A DNA stretch of 64,000 bases from LMUY01 sp965199105 (GCA_965199105.1 CBDAQO010000002.1:1364001-1428000); one strand, 5' to 3'; counted from the first letter of the stretch, positions 25,011 through 34,224 are shown. Notes: generated by a model from the letters alone, not told the origin. Made by a program: numbers and translations.

Positions 25011-26465
25011 ATGACGGAGCGTAGGGCGAGGCACTGGATTGGCGGCGAGTGGCTCAGCACCGGGGCGGAGACGCAGAGCATCAACCCGGCGACCGGCGGC
25101 GTGATCGGAACGTTCCACGATGGCGGTGCCGAAGTGGCGCAGGCGGCGATCGACGCCGCCTCGACCGCATTCCGCCGCAGCGCGTGGGCGTTCGACCCCA
25201 TGCTGCGGTCGGCCGCGTTGAGCCACCTGGCCGATGCGTACGCCGCGCGGATGGATGACGTCGTCGACACGTTGTGCCTGGAAAACGGCAAGCTGCGCTA
25301 CGAAGCCGGGTTCGAGGCGAACTTCATCGTTCGCGGCTTGCGATTTGCCGCAGGCCTGGCGGTGCAGACGTTCGGCCGCGTGGTCGATCCGCGGCCGGGC
25401 TTGCAATCGATGTCGATCCGCCAGCCGGTGGGCGTCGCCGGGTTGATCATCCCGTGGAACTCGCCGGCGTATCTCTGCATCCGTGCCCTGGCGCCGGCGC
25501 TGGCCGCGGGCTGCACGGCGGTGGTGAAGATGCCGTCCCAGGCGGCGCAAAGTGCGGCGTTGCTGAGCGAGATCATCGCCGGCATCCGCGAAATCCCGCG
25601 CGGCGTCGTCAACGTGTTCACCGAGACGGGGGCGGACGGCGCGCGTCTGCTGGTCGACTCGCCGCTGGTCCCCGTGATCAGCTTCACCGGCAGCACGGCA
25701 ACCGGGCGGGCGATCGCGCAGGCTGCGGCGGTGCACCTCAAGCGCGTCGGCCTCGAGCTCGGCGGCAAAACGCCGCACCTGGTGTTCGACGATGCCGACC
25801 TGAACGCCGTGCTGCCCACCATCGAGAAATCCTGCACCGTGTTTGCCGGCCAGTTCTGCATGACGGGCAGCCGCATCCTGGCGCAACGCGGGATCGCCGA
25901 CCGGCTGCGCGCGGGGTTGGCGGAGCGGCTGCAGCGGGTGCGCCCCGGCCCAGCGACCGATTCCGCCAGCGACATGGGGCCGCTGATCGACAAGGCGTCG
26001 GTGGCGCGGGTCGACGCCGCGGTGCAAGAGGCGATCCACGCCGGCGCGGTGGCCATCGTGCGCGGCGGCCCAACGACGATCCCCGCGCTGGAGGGCGGCG
26101 CGTTCTATCATCCTACGTTGCTCGAAGTCAGCGATTCCAGCCTGCCGATCGTGCAGAAGGAGACCTTCGGCCCGGTGCAGACGCTGCAGGTGTTCGACAC
26201 CGAGGACGAGGCGGTGGCGCTGGCCAATGACAGTGAATACGGCCTGAGCGCTTGCATCTGGAGCCGCGACGTCGACCGGCCGATGCGGGTGGCGCGGCGG
26301 CTGGAGGCCGGTCTGATCTCGATCAATAGTTGGGCGAACCTGGCGGTCGAGTTCGAGGAGGGCGGCTTCAAGTCGAGCGGCCTCGGGCGGCTCGGCGGTC
26401 TCGCCTCGCTCGAGGACTTCGTTGAATACAAGCAGATCACGCAGAACTACGACGGCGGCCACTGA
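25011..26465 (+). CDS. NAD(P)-dependent aldehyde dehydrogenase
   Basis: A 484-residue ALDH superfamily enzyme. The cofactor segment PWNSPAYLCIRALAPALAAG, the FTGSTATGRAI loop, the general base Glu in LELGGKTPH and the catalytic Cys in AGQFCMTGSR are all present. It probably oxidises an aromatic aldehyde to the carboxylic acid used by the upstream decarboxylase. It is followed 16 bases later by the alcohol dehydrogenase gene, giving an alcohol-aldehyde-acid series. The precise substrate is not evident from sequence. Confidence 0.92.
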   Translation: MTERRARHWIGGEWLSTGAETQSINPATGGVIGTFHDGGAEVAQAAIDAASTAFRRSAWAFDPMLRSAALSHLADAYAARMDDVVDTLCLENGKLRYEAGFEANFIVRGLRFAAGLAVQTFGRVVDPRPGLQSMSIRQPVGVAGLIIPWNSPAYLCIRALAPALAAGCTAVVKMPSQAAQSAALLSEIIAGIREIPRGVVNVFTETGADGARLLVDSPLVPVISFTGSTATGRAIAQAAAVHLKRVGLELGGKTPHLVFDDADLNAVLPTIEKSCTVFAGQFCMTGSRILAQRGIADRLRAGLAERLQRVRPGPATDSASDMGPLIDKASVARVDAAVQEAIHAGAVAIVRGGPTTIPALEGGAFYHPTLLEVSDSSLPIVQKETFGPVQTLQVFDTEDEAVALANDSEYGLSACIWSRDVDRPMRVARRLEAGLISINSWANLAVEFEEGGFKSSGLGRLGGLASLEDFVEYKQITQNYDGGH

Positions 26466-26481
26466 GGCGGGAACCACGGAC

Positions 26482-27612
26482 ATGGCATCAGCTTCATCCA
26501 AGCTTCGCTCGACGCAGGCGGCGGTCGTCTCCGAGCACAAAGGGCGGTTCGCCATTCGCGACATCGAGCTCTCCGCCCCGCGCGCGGACGAGGTGATCGT
26601 GCGGATGGAGGCCAGCGGCATGTGCCACGCCGACCTGTCGGCGCAATCCGGCAGCGTGCCGTTCCCGATGCCCGGCGTGCTCGGCCACGAGGGCGTGGGG
26701 CGGATCATCGAGGTGGGCGCGGCGGTGAGCGAAGTGGCGGCCGGCGACCGCGTCGTGATCAGCTTTAGCTGGTGCGGCCATTGTCCCGCCTGCCTGCGCG
26801 CCGCGCCGGTGTATTGCCGCGAATGGCCGCGGCTGAACCTGGTCGGCGGCAGCCGGGCCGACGGCTCGGTCACGCTGCAATGCGATGGTGCGCCGCTGCA
26901 CGGCCACTTCTTCGGGCAATCCTCATTCTCGCAACTGGTGGTGACCACGGCCCGCGCGGTGGTGAAGGTGGCCGACGACCTGCCGGCCTCCATCCTGGCG
27001 CCGCTCGGCTGTGGCGTGCAAACCGGGGTGAGCGCGGCCACCGCCGTGCTGCGGCCGGCGGCTGGCGCGCGGGTCGCCGTGTCCGGGGCCGGTGCGGTGG
27101 GGTTGTCGGCGATCATGGGCCTGGGCCTGACAGGCGCCGCACAGGTCATCGCCATCGACGTGCATCCTGGCCGCCTGGCGCTGGCCCGCGAACTCGGCGC
27201 CACCGACACGATCGACGCGAGCGCCGGCGACACGGCTGGCCAGATCAAGCATTTGACGGGCGGCAACGGCCTGGATGGCGCGATCGAAACCAGCGGCAAT
27301 CTCGGTGCCCTGCGCACGGCCATCGCTGGCTTGGCCGCGTCGGGCACCTGCGTGGTGATCGGCGTGCCGAACTTCGGGGACACGGTGGCCGTGGACGTGG
27401 TGGACCTGGTGGCGCGCGGCTTGCGGATCGTCGGCACCAACCAGGGCGACGCCATCCCCCGCGTGTTCATCCCGCAACTCATCGCACTCTATCGCGCCGG
27501 CCGCCTGCCGATCGACAAGCTGGTGACCGACTACGCCTTCAACCAAATCAACGAAGCGGCCGAGGCCTCGCTAAGCGGCAAGGCAATCAAGCCCGTGCTG
27601 CACATGACATGA
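26482..27612 (+). CDS. Zinc-dependent aryl-alcohol-type dehydrogenase
   Basis: A 376-residue medium-chain dehydrogenase. Catalytic zinc ligands are Cys48 (GMCHADL), His69 and Glu70 (GHEGVG), plus a later Cys in APLGCGVQTG. The four structural zinc cysteines are Cys98, Cys101, Cys104 and Cys112 (SWCGHCPAC...YC). The cofactor motif is VSGAGAVGLSAIMG. It resembles benzyl-alcohol dehydrogenases, which fits its place directly after the aldehyde dehydrogenase. Start at 26482 chosen since the upstream frame overlaps the preceding gene. Confidence 0.9.
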   Translation: MASASSKLRSTQAAVVSEHKGRFAIRDIELSAPRADEVIVRMEASGMCHADLSAQSGSVPFPMPGVLGHEGVGRIIEVGAAVSEVAAGDRVVISFSWCGHCPACLRAAPVYCREWPRLNLVGGSRADGSVTLQCDGAPLHGHFFGQSSFSQLVVTTARAVVKVADDLPASILAPLGCGVQTGVSAATAVLRPAAGARVAVSGAGAVGLSAIMGLGLTGAAQVIAIDVHPGRLALARELGATDTIDASAGDTAGQIKHLTGGNGLDGAIETSGNLGALRTAIAGLAASGTCVVIGVPNFGDTVAVDVVDLVARGLRIVGTNQGDAIPRVFIPQLIALYRAGRLPIDKLVTDYAFNQINEAAEASLSGKAIKPVLHMT

Positions 27613-27709
27613 CGCGGTGCGTGGCGGCGATGACATTCGATCAACCCAGCCGAAATGATGCGCCGCGTCGATCCGTAGGCTCATCTAGCATGTCAAGGGA
27701 TAGACACGC

Positions 27710-29380
27710 ATGAATTTCGTTCCAGTTGTCGGCAGCGTCGAGCCGCTACCGGCGGATCTGTCGTGCGATGTGGCCGTGGTGGGCTACGGGCCGGTCGGCA
27801 TGATCACTGCAATCCTGCTCGCGCAACGCGGCATGTCGGTGGTGGTGGTCGAGCGCTTTCGGGAGCGCTACAAGCTGCCGCGCGCAGGCCATTTCGATAG
27901 CGAGACAATGCGCACGTTCCAACAACTTGGTATTGCCGAGGACGTGGAGCTGATCGCCCGGCCCATGATCGAGTGGGATTTGGTCAACGCCGACCGGGAG
28001 ATCCTGGCTGAAATCAAGCTTGGCGTTGGCGGTTGTGGCTGGAAGGAAAGCTACCTGACTTACCAGCCCGAGTTCGAAGCGGTGTTCGACGCGCGTGCCA
28101 AGGCGTTGGGCGTGCGCATCTTCATGGGCATCAATGCATTGAGCGTCGAGCAGGATGCGGACGGCGTTCGGCTCGGTGTGCAGTTGACCGACGAGCCCGA
28201 CGCGGCGCCGAGCGTGATCAACGCCGCGTTTGTGATCGGCGCAGACGGCGCCAACAGCTTCGTGCGCGGTGCGATCGGGGCGGAGCGGCGCAATCTCGGC
28301 TTCGAGGCCAACGACCAGCTCGTGATCGATTTCGAGCACAATGATCCCGACCGCGACTTGCCGCAGCTTCCCGAAGTGTACCAGGTTCTGGACATTAACC
28401 GCCCGCAGCTTGCCGGTCGTTGGAGCGGCACGCGTTGGTCGCGCTTCGAGTTCCAGGCGGTGAAGGGTGAAAGCCGCGAGTATTTCGAGAAGGAAGAAAC
28501 CTGTTGGTCGTTGCTGAGCACCTGGGGCATTTACCCGGGCGACGGCAAGATCATCCGCCATTCGGTCTATCGCTTCGAAAGCTACCTTGCGGAGAAATGG
28601 CGCGTCGGCCGCGTGTTCCTGATCGGCGATGCGGCGCACACCATGCCGCCGTTCATGGGGCAGGGCCTGTGCTCGGGCATCCGGGATGCGTTCAACCTGG
28701 CCTGGAAGCTCGCTGCGTTCCATGCCGGTCAAGCCAAGGAGAGCTTGCTCGACACCTACGAGACGGAACGTGCGCCACATGTGCGCGCGGTGATCGACAT
28801 GTCGATCGCGGTGGGCAACATGGTGCTGATGACCGACCCGGAGCAAGCCCGGCAGCGCGACGAGATGCTTCGCTCCGGTAAGGGCCCGGAAGCGCCGCGG
28901 TTCCCGCGCTTGGGTGACGGCATCGTGCGCCCGTCCGGGTCGCCGCTGTCCCACGTCACGGATGGGCGGCCGTCGCTGCAGGCTCGCGCAGCACTCAGTC
29001 GGCGCGTGGACCGGCTGGACCAGTTTCTCACGCCGGGTTGGGCTATCATCTCGCGCCACCCGGTTCCGGAGAGCCTGTTCAACGACGCGCAGCGCAGCCT
29101 GTTCGCCGCACTCGCCATCCAAGTGGCCCATGTCTCGCGCGGCGCCGGCGCGCAATACGCCGACATCGATGGCGACTATGACCTTTGGTATCGCAAGACG
29201 GGGCGCAAGGCGTTCCTGTTGCGCCCCGACCACTACGTGTTTGGTTCCGTGCGGACGATGGAAGAGCTGCCGGCCTTGCTCGACGAGCTGCAGCTTTCAC
29301 TGTCGACGAACGGGTGGCATGGCGCCGTGCAAGCCAATGAGGGCCTCGTTACCTCGCTCGAGATGGCTCGCCCCTGGTAG
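27710..29380 (+). CDS. MhpA-like FAD-dependent aromatic hydroxylase (first copy)
   Basis: A 556-residue class A flavin monooxygenase of the 3-(3-hydroxyphenyl)propionate hydroxylase family. It has the FAD motif VVGYGPVGMITAILLA near residue 25, a DG motif VIGADGANSFVRG near residue 180, and the GD motif IGDAAHTMPPFMGQG near residue 305. It would hydroxylate a phenolic ring, possibly the resorcinol produced by the decarboxylase, ready for ring cleavage. Its last 32 bases overlap the end of the convergent MFS gene. A second related hydroxylase lies at 30.8-32.3 kb. Confidence 0.9.
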   Translation: MNFVPVVGSVEPLPADLSCDVAVVGYGPVGMITAILLAQRGMSVVVVERFRERYKLPRAGHFDSETMRTFQQLGIAEDVELIARPMIEWDLVNADREILAEIKLGVGGCGWKESYLTYQPEFEAVFDARAKALGVRIFMGINALSVEQDADGVRLGVQLTDEPDAAPSVINAAFVIGADGANSFVRGAIGAERRNLGFEANDQLVIDFEHNDPDRDLPQLPEVYQVLDINRPQLAGRWSGTRWSRFEFQAVKGESREYFEKEETCWSLLSTWGIYPGDGKIIRHSVYRFESYLAEKWRVGRVFLIGDAAHTMPPFMGQGLCSGIRDAFNLAWKLAAFHAGQAKESLLDTYETERAPHVRAVIDMSIAVGNMVLMTDPEQARQRDEMLRSGKGPEAPRFPRLGDGIVRPSGSPLSHVTDGRPSLQARAALSRRVDRLDQFLTPGWAIISRHPVPESLFNDAQRSLFAALAIQVAHVSRGAGAQYADIDGDYDLWYRKTGRKAFLLRPDHYVFGSVRTMEELPALLDELQLSLSTNGWHGAVQANEGLVTSLEMARPW

Positions 29381-30662
29381 CGTCCGCGCGCTGCGCGGCG
29401 GCTTGGTCTAGCGGTGGTTGCACGCCATCACCCATCAAGCCGGCCGCAACGCTGTGGGCCGGAAAGCGGTAGGCACCCAGCAGCGCGATCAGGACGCTGG
29501 CGGCCAGCAATGCCGCGCAGAACGCGATGAGGCAGGGCGCGTAGCTGCCGGTCTGGTCGTAGCTGTAACCCATCAGGAACGGGCCAACGCCGGACGCGAC
29601 CGTGAAGGCGGCGAAGATGTAGCCGTAGACCTGGCCGTAATGCCGCAACCCGAAGTAGCGCCCGACCAGGAAGCCGATGATGTCCACCTCGGCGCCGAGA
29701 CCAAGGCCAAGGCAGATCGCCACCAGGTCGAGCAGACCCGGCGCCGTCACGCCAGACAGCAGCAGCGCGATGCCGAGCAGCGGCACCAGGAAGATCGCGG
29801 CCGCCAGGTAGGGCGCGAACGTGCGGTCGAGCAGGTAGCCCGACACCAGCCGCCCAGCAATCGTCGCCAGCCCGACCGCGGCGAGCAACGGGGCCGCGGT
29901 TTCAGCCGGCACACCATGGTCCATCACCAGCGCGATCAGATGCGCGACCACGCCGTTGACCGCGGTGACGACGAGCGACGCCGCGATGGCGATCAGCCAG
30001 AAATCCCGCTCCCGCGTCACCGACACGACGGCTTCGCCCAGCTTTGCGTTGGCGCTTAGCAAGCGATCGGCACGGCGGTCCTGCGGGTCTTTCACCAGGA
30101 ACAGCACGGCTGGAAAGGCGACCAGCCAAGTCGCCGCGCCCAGCAACGCATAGGCCTCGCGCCAGCCGACGCTGCGCAGCAACACCTGCGCGAGTTGCGG
30201 AACGACCGCGATGCCGACGCCCACGCCCGCCATGGCGATGCCGAGGCCCAGCCCGCGATTGTCCTCGAACCAGCCCGAGATCGCCTTGGCGTAGGGCAGC
30301 GGCGCATGCCCGCAGGAGAACATGCCCGCGACGGCGTAGAGCGCGATGAAGGCGGCCACGCTCGGCGGCGTCAGCGAAATGAGGGCGAAGCTGGCGGCAA
30401 ACAGCGTGATGAACCCGAGCGTCACCCGCTGGATGTTCCAACGGTCGATCAGCATTCCCGCGAACGGCGTCACCAGGCCGCTGACCACCAGCCCCGCCGT
30501 GACCGCCAGCGACATGGTGCCGCGCTGCCAGCCATACTCCTCCGACACCGGCCGTAGGAATACGCCAAACGTGAACAGCAACACCGGGCCATTGCTGAAG
30601 GTGAGCGCGATGGTCGATCCAAGCACCGCCAGCCAACCGGCTTTGGTCCTGCCTAAGCCCAT
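29349..30662 (-). CDS. MFS transporter (monocarboxylate/oxalate-formate-like)
   Basis: A 437-residue twelve-helix major facilitator. Hydrophobic segments recur throughout (for example WLAVLGSTIALTFSNG, AFIALYAVAGMFSCG and LLDLVAICLGLGLGAEVDIIGF), with a MLIDRWNIQRVTL loop 2-3. It resembles the oxalate/formate antiporter and monocarboxylate group. It is downstream of the second MhpA-like hydroxylase on the minus strand and probably imports the aromatic acid or exports an intermediate. ATG at 30662 follows a G-rich box; a GTG at 30689 is possible. The 3' end overlaps the convergent hydroxylase gene. Confidence 0.86.
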   Translation of the reverse strand: MGLGRTKAGWLAVLGSTIALTFSNGPVLLFTFGVFLRPVSEEYGWQRGTMSLAVTAGLVVSGLVTPFAGMLIDRWNIQRVTLGFITLFAASFALISLTPPSVAAFIALYAVAGMFSCGHAPLPYAKAISGWFEDNRGLGLGIAMAGVGVGIAVVPQLAQVLLRSVGWREAYALLGAATWLVAFPAVLFLVKDPQDRRADRLLSANAKLGEAVVSVTRERDFWLIAIAASLVVTAVNGVVAHLIALVMDHGVPAETAAPLLAAVGLATIAGRLVSGYLLDRTFAPYLAAAIFLVPLLGIALLLSGVTAPGLLDLVAICLGLGLGAEVDIIGFLVGRYFGLRHYGQVYGYIFAAFTVASGVGPFLMGYSYDQTGSYAPCLIAFCAALLAASVLIALLGAYRFPAHSVAAGLMGDGVQPPLDQAAAQRADATRGEPSRAR

Positions 30663-30705
30663 GCCGCCCCCCGTACCTTCTATCGTCACCTGTGAAATCA
30701 GGTGT

Positions 30706-30727
30706 CCAGAGGATGATTATCCTCTGG
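30706..30727 (-). terminator. Hairpin between hydroxylase and MFS genes
   Basis: CCAGAGGAT and ATCCTCTGG form a perfect nine-base stem with loop GATT, between the stop of the second hydroxylase and the MFS start. A smaller stem, CACCTG/CAGGTG, is adjacent (30688-30705). It may attenuate or separate the two transcripts. Confidence 0.5.
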
Positions 30728-30777
30728 TGGGGTTCGGGGCAAAGCCCTGATCGCCGCCCAGCATTCGCAACAGCTCG

Positions 30778-32319
30778 CTAGGCGGCGATGGCGACGCGAT
30801 CCTGCAGCGACCGATCGAGCCGTCCGATCATCTCCGCCAGCTCCGCGCCATCGCCGGCAGTCCCAAACAAGTACCAGTCCGGGCGCACGATCACGGCCCG
30901 ACAGTCATTGGCCGCAAACCATGCCGCGTAGGTGCCGTCCAAATCCTCGAGCGCGCTGCCGCCGCCCTGCTGATCGATCACGGCGATGCGGCCGCCGAGC
31001 GCGTTCCAAGCCGCACGGTCTGCGTCGGTGAGGTGGTTGAGCATGTCAGTGCTGCACGCGATGATGCACCATCCGGAGCCAACGACGTCATCAAACAGCC
31101 CCTCCGCGGCGGCGGAGCGGACCCGGCCTTGCGGAAAGAACGTGCCGGTGTTGGCGATCAGGCCGTCCTTGTAGCCGGGGAAGCGCACCTTCGCCGGCGC
31201 CTGGTTGGCGCGCCGTTGCGACAGCAGCCGTTCGTCTCGCGCGTGGGCCTCCGCCGGGTCACGCAGGGTTTGGATACGCCCCAGCTCAATGGCCTTTTCG
31301 GTGATGAAGCGGACATGCGGCTCGCGCTCGGCCTGATAGGTGTCAAGCAATGCGGCATCGGAGCGCCCGGTCAGCACCAGGTCGAGCTTCCACGCGAGAT
31401 TGTGACTATCGCGAATGCCCGAACACATGCCCTGGCCGAGAAACGGCGGCATCTCGTGCGCGGCGTCCCCGGCGAGGAACACGCGCCCGTCTCGCCACCG
31501 GTCCACGATGCGCGAGCGAAACACGTAGTTCACGGCGCGGATGAGCGTCGCATCGGCCTCGGTCAGGTAGCGCCCGACGCGCGCCCACACATTGGCCGGG
31601 GCGGTGGCCGTTTCGGGCGTTTCGCCCGGGTTGAGCATGAAGGAAAAGCGGTGATGGTCGGGCCCGATGCGGACGATCGAGGTGGGCTGCGCCGGGTCGC
31701 ACACCTGCCGGAACATCGGCAAGCCCGGGACGACGCGGTGCAACTCGAAGTCGCACACCAGCCAGTTTTCCTGGAAGCCGTAATCATGCGCGGTGGTGCT
31801 GATCATGCGCCGCACAAAGCCACTGCCGCCATCCGCGCCGACAACGTAGCGCGCCCGCACCGTCGCCGGTTTATCGTCGGGGCTGGTGCCGCGCAGGGTG
31901 ACGGCGTCGTCGTCCTGCTCGAGTTCGGAAACGGTGAAGCCCTGGCGAATTTCAACGGTCGGCAGCGCCTTGTCGAACCGGTCCAACACCGCCTCGATAT
32001 GCGGCTGGAACATCATGTTCATCGCGGCCCAGCCGCCCGGCGCCACGCGGTCGTACTCAAGCTTGACGAGGGTTTCGCCCGCCGCGTTGACCCAGTCATA
32101 GTCGTATTGCGGCACGGTGCCGGCGCCGATCTCGTCGACCAGCCCCAGCTTCTGAAAGGTCCGCATGATCTCGTCGTCGAAGCAGGCGGCGCGCGGGAGG
32201 TTGTAGAGGCCCTTATAGCGTTCGAGCACGACGACGTTGTGCCCCTGCTGCCCCAACAGCGCGGCCAGGGTCATGCCCGTAGGACCATAGCCGATGACAG
32301 CGACGTCGAACTCGCTCAT
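30778..32319 (-). CDS. MhpA-like FAD-dependent aromatic hydroxylase (second copy)
   Basis: A 513-residue class A flavin monooxygenase. Motifs: VIGYGPTGMTLAALLG at the N-terminus, VVGADGGSGFVRR near residue 155, LAGDAAHEMPPFLGQGMCSG near residue 285. It shares family and layout with the 27.7 kb hydroxylase but is clearly diverged, so the two probably act on different intermediates. ATG at 32319 follows GGAG at seven bases; the longer frame to 32493 has no support. It is divergent from the AAHS-type transporter across a 534-base regulatory gap. Confidence 0.9.
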   Translation of the reverse strand: MSEFDVAVIGYGPTGMTLAALLGQQGHNVVVLERYKGLYNLPRAACFDDEIMRTFQKLGLVDEIGAGTVPQYDYDWVNAAGETLVKLEYDRVAPGGWAAMNMMFQPHIEAVLDRFDKALPTVEIRQGFTVSELEQDDDAVTLRGTSPDDKPATVRARYVVGADGGSGFVRRMISTTAHDYGFQENWLVCDFELHRVVPGLPMFRQVCDPAQPTSIVRIGPDHHRFSFMLNPGETPETATAPANVWARVGRYLTEADATLIRAVNYVFRSRIVDRWRDGRVFLAGDAAHEMPPFLGQGMCSGIRDSHNLAWKLDLVLTGRSDAALLDTYQAEREPHVRFITEKAIELGRIQTLRDPAEAHARDERLLSQRRANQAPAKVRFPGYKDGLIANTGTFFPQGRVRSAAAEGLFDDVVGSGWCIIACSTDMLNHLTDADRAAWNALGGRIAVIDQQGGGSALEDLDGTYAAWFAANDCRAVIVRPDWYLFGTAGDGAELAEMIGRLDRSLQDRVAIAA

Positions 32320-32853
32320 TGAACGCTCCATCGAGATGCACGCAGCAGTTCTGTACTTGTTGGCCGATAGCGGCCATTTCAATCGCTGACCCGGCGCTGA
32401 CCAAGCTTTACAACCGGGTTCGGCCGCGCCTCCCAGTCTGCGATCGCTCGCGGCCGATATGGCGCATTGCAACCCCTCGACAATCCCACGCAACGATCAG
32501 GTGCGTCAACTCGCGACCAGGGAAGTGTCGCCAGTCGTGGCGCGCTAGGCGGCAATAACACCATCCTCATCGGTCCCACGCGACGGCTCGAGCCCGCGTG
32601 AAGTGTTGACACTATCGGTTCAAGCGATAGGGTGCCAGTCAAGCTGACTTGGAACGGCGTTGCTGGTCCTACGGGAGGTTGGTAACGTGCTGAGAGGTCT
32701 GAAACAGCTTTGCCATGCTGCGAGCTCACCCAGCACGGTGGGCGCGTGCGATGTGTCTGGCGAGCCGGTCATGGCGACGGGTGCGGCGCACAAATGGCTG
32801 AAGCTGGACAGCAATACGAACCTCGAACGCGTGATCGATGTGGGGTCAAAGCC
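32320..32853. other. Divergent regulatory region upstream of hydroxylase and MFS transporter
   Basis: The gap holds a third AAGTGTTGACA motif (32601-32611), directly followed by an inverted repeat CTATCG-N7-CGATAG (32612-32630). It also holds a short frame (32687-32866) discussed separately. The half next to the hydroxylase shows no recognisable gene. Confidence 0.55.
32601..32630 (+). promoter_or_regulatory. AAGTGTTGACA motif, site 3, with adjacent inverted repeat
   Basis: AGTGT-TG-ACACT is a perfect small palindrome here, and CTATCG/CGATAG forms a second one immediately after. It is the strongest of three related sites in the catabolic island and could bind the GntR regulator encoded at 36.6 kb. 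Confidence 0.5.
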
Positions 32854-32866
32854 GTGGCTCAATTAG
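32687..32866 (+). CDS. Possible 59-aa leader or small protein upstream of MFS transporter
   Basis: A GTG start preceded by GGGAGG at eight bases opens a frame reading MLRGLKQLCHAASSPS and ending GSKPWLN. Its stop lies 12 bases inside the transporter gene, an arrangement seen with translational coupling. No family recognised, no signal peptide. Could equally be chance. Confidence 0.3.
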   Translation: MLRGLKQLCHAASSPSTVGACDVSGEPVMATGAAHKWLKLDSNTNLERVIDVGSKPWLN

Positions 32867-34161
32867 CGCCGAAATCGGCACCCGCGCCGGCGGCACCGGT
32901 ATCGCTCGGCATGATGCCCGGCGCCGCAGTGCCAACGGTTGCACAGGATCTCGGACACGCCCTGTTTGTCCGAGTGGCGGTGATTTGCTCCGCAGTCGCG
33001 TTTCTCGATGGGTTCGACAGCACGTCGATCAGCGTCGCAGCGCCCCTGATCACGGCGCAGCTTCACATTCTGCCAGCCCAACTCGGCATCGTGTTCTCGT
33101 CCGCCCTGCTTGGTGCCACGCTCGGAGCGATCACCGTCGGGCGGCTCGCCGACCGGTTCGGCCGCAAGCGCATGCTCATCGTGTCCACGCTGTTGTTTGG
33201 GCTGTTCACCCTCGCGACCGCGCTGGCATCCTCGTTAAATGGCTTGCTCGCGATACGCTTCCTCGCCGGCATCGGACTTGGCGGCGCAACGCCCTGCTTC
33301 ATCGCACTCGCCACCGAGTTCGCCCCACCGGCACACCGCGCCAAGGTGGCCAGCTTCATCTGGACCGCTTTCCCGCTCGGCACCGTCATCGGCACCTTCA
33401 TCAGCGCCTACCTGGTGTCGGTGTCGGGATGGCAGGCAATTTTCGTGGTCGGCGGTGTCGTCCCGCTGCTCGTCATTGGCGCCATGCTGATCTGGCTGCC
33501 GGAATCCATCCAGTTCCTGAGCCTGAAGAGCAACGCCGCCATCAACGGCCCGGCGCCAGACCGCAGCGTCATTCAGGGATTGCTGGCGAAGGGCAACACC
33601 GGCAAGACGCTGTTGCTATGGTTCGCGTTCTGGGCTGCGTTCGGAACGTTGGTTGCAGTGTTCTCGTTCGCGCCGACGATCATGCGTCAACACGGCATCC
33701 CGCTGTCTCGCGCCGCCATCGCGCTTGGCGTGAGCGGTCTCGGCGGGCTGATCGGCTCTGGCGTCGCCGGGTTGCTGATCGAAAAGATCGGCACCAAGAC
33801 GGTGCTGGTGGCAGCGTTTGCCTTCGGCGGATTGGCCACGGCGCTGATGGGCTACGCGCCGGGCTCACTGTTGACCACGGCCTCGATCATGGCCTGCGTG
33901 GGCCTGTTCGTCGGCGGTTTTAGCGGGGCCGGGCTGCTCGCCTTTTCCGCCGTGATTTATCCAACGGCGATGCGGTCGACCGGCGTGGGCAGCGCCATGG
34001 GCGCCGGCCGGTTCGGCCAGGTCAGCATGCCGTTGGCCATCAGCGCCATGCTGACCGTCGGGTTCGATTATGCCCAAATCTTCGTCGTGTTGGGCTGCGT
34101 CGTGGCGCTGGGGGCACTCGCCATCCTTTGGCTCGACCGTTTGCGCCGGCAAGCGGTTTGA
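32854..34161 (+). CDS. MFS aromatic acid:H+ symporter (AAHS family-like)
   Basis: A roughly 435-residue twelve-helix transporter. The hallmark of aromatic acid symporters, an acidic DGFD motif in helix 1 (AFLDGFDSTSISVAAPLI), is present. So is the loop 2-3 motif GRLADRFGRKRMLI. It resembles PcaK/BenK-type uptake systems for benzoates, fitting the decarboxylase and hydroxylase genes nearby. The start is uncertain: GTG at 32854 has TGGGG upstream; the frame stays open to 32710. It heads the plus-strand operon with the hydrolase, two SnoaL-like proteins and GntR. Confidence 0.88.
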   Translation: MAQLAPKSAPAPAAPVSLGMMPGAAVPTVAQDLGHALFVRVAVICSAVAFLDGFDSTSISVAAPLITAQLHILPAQLGIVFSSALLGATLGAITVGRLADRFGRKRMLIVSTLLFGLFTLATALASSLNGLLAIRFLAGIGLGGATPCFIALATEFAPPAHRAKVASFIWTAFPLGTVIGTFISAYLVSVSGWQAIFVVGGVVPLLVIGAMLIWLPESIQFLSLKSNAAINGPAPDRSVIQGLLAKGNTGKTLLLWFAFWAAFGTLVAVFSFAPTIMRQHGIPLSRAAIALGVSGLGGLIGSGVAGLLIEKIGTKTVLVAAFAFGGLATALMGYAPGSLLTTASIMACVGLFVGGFSGAGLLAFSAVIYPTAMRSTGVGSAMGAGRFGQVSMPLAISAMLTVGFDYAQIFVVLGCVVALGALAILWLDRLRRQAV

Positions 34162-34224
34162 CTGCACTTTCGCGCGCGGCCAACTCGGCAGTGGTGCGCG
34201 CAGTGACCGGCAGTGGCGCTTGAG

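Noticed and set aside
24990..27482. 830-codon open frame on the minus strand
   Set aside because: Antisense to the aldehyde and alcohol dehydrogenase genes, both of which have intact family motifs; composition is shadow-like.
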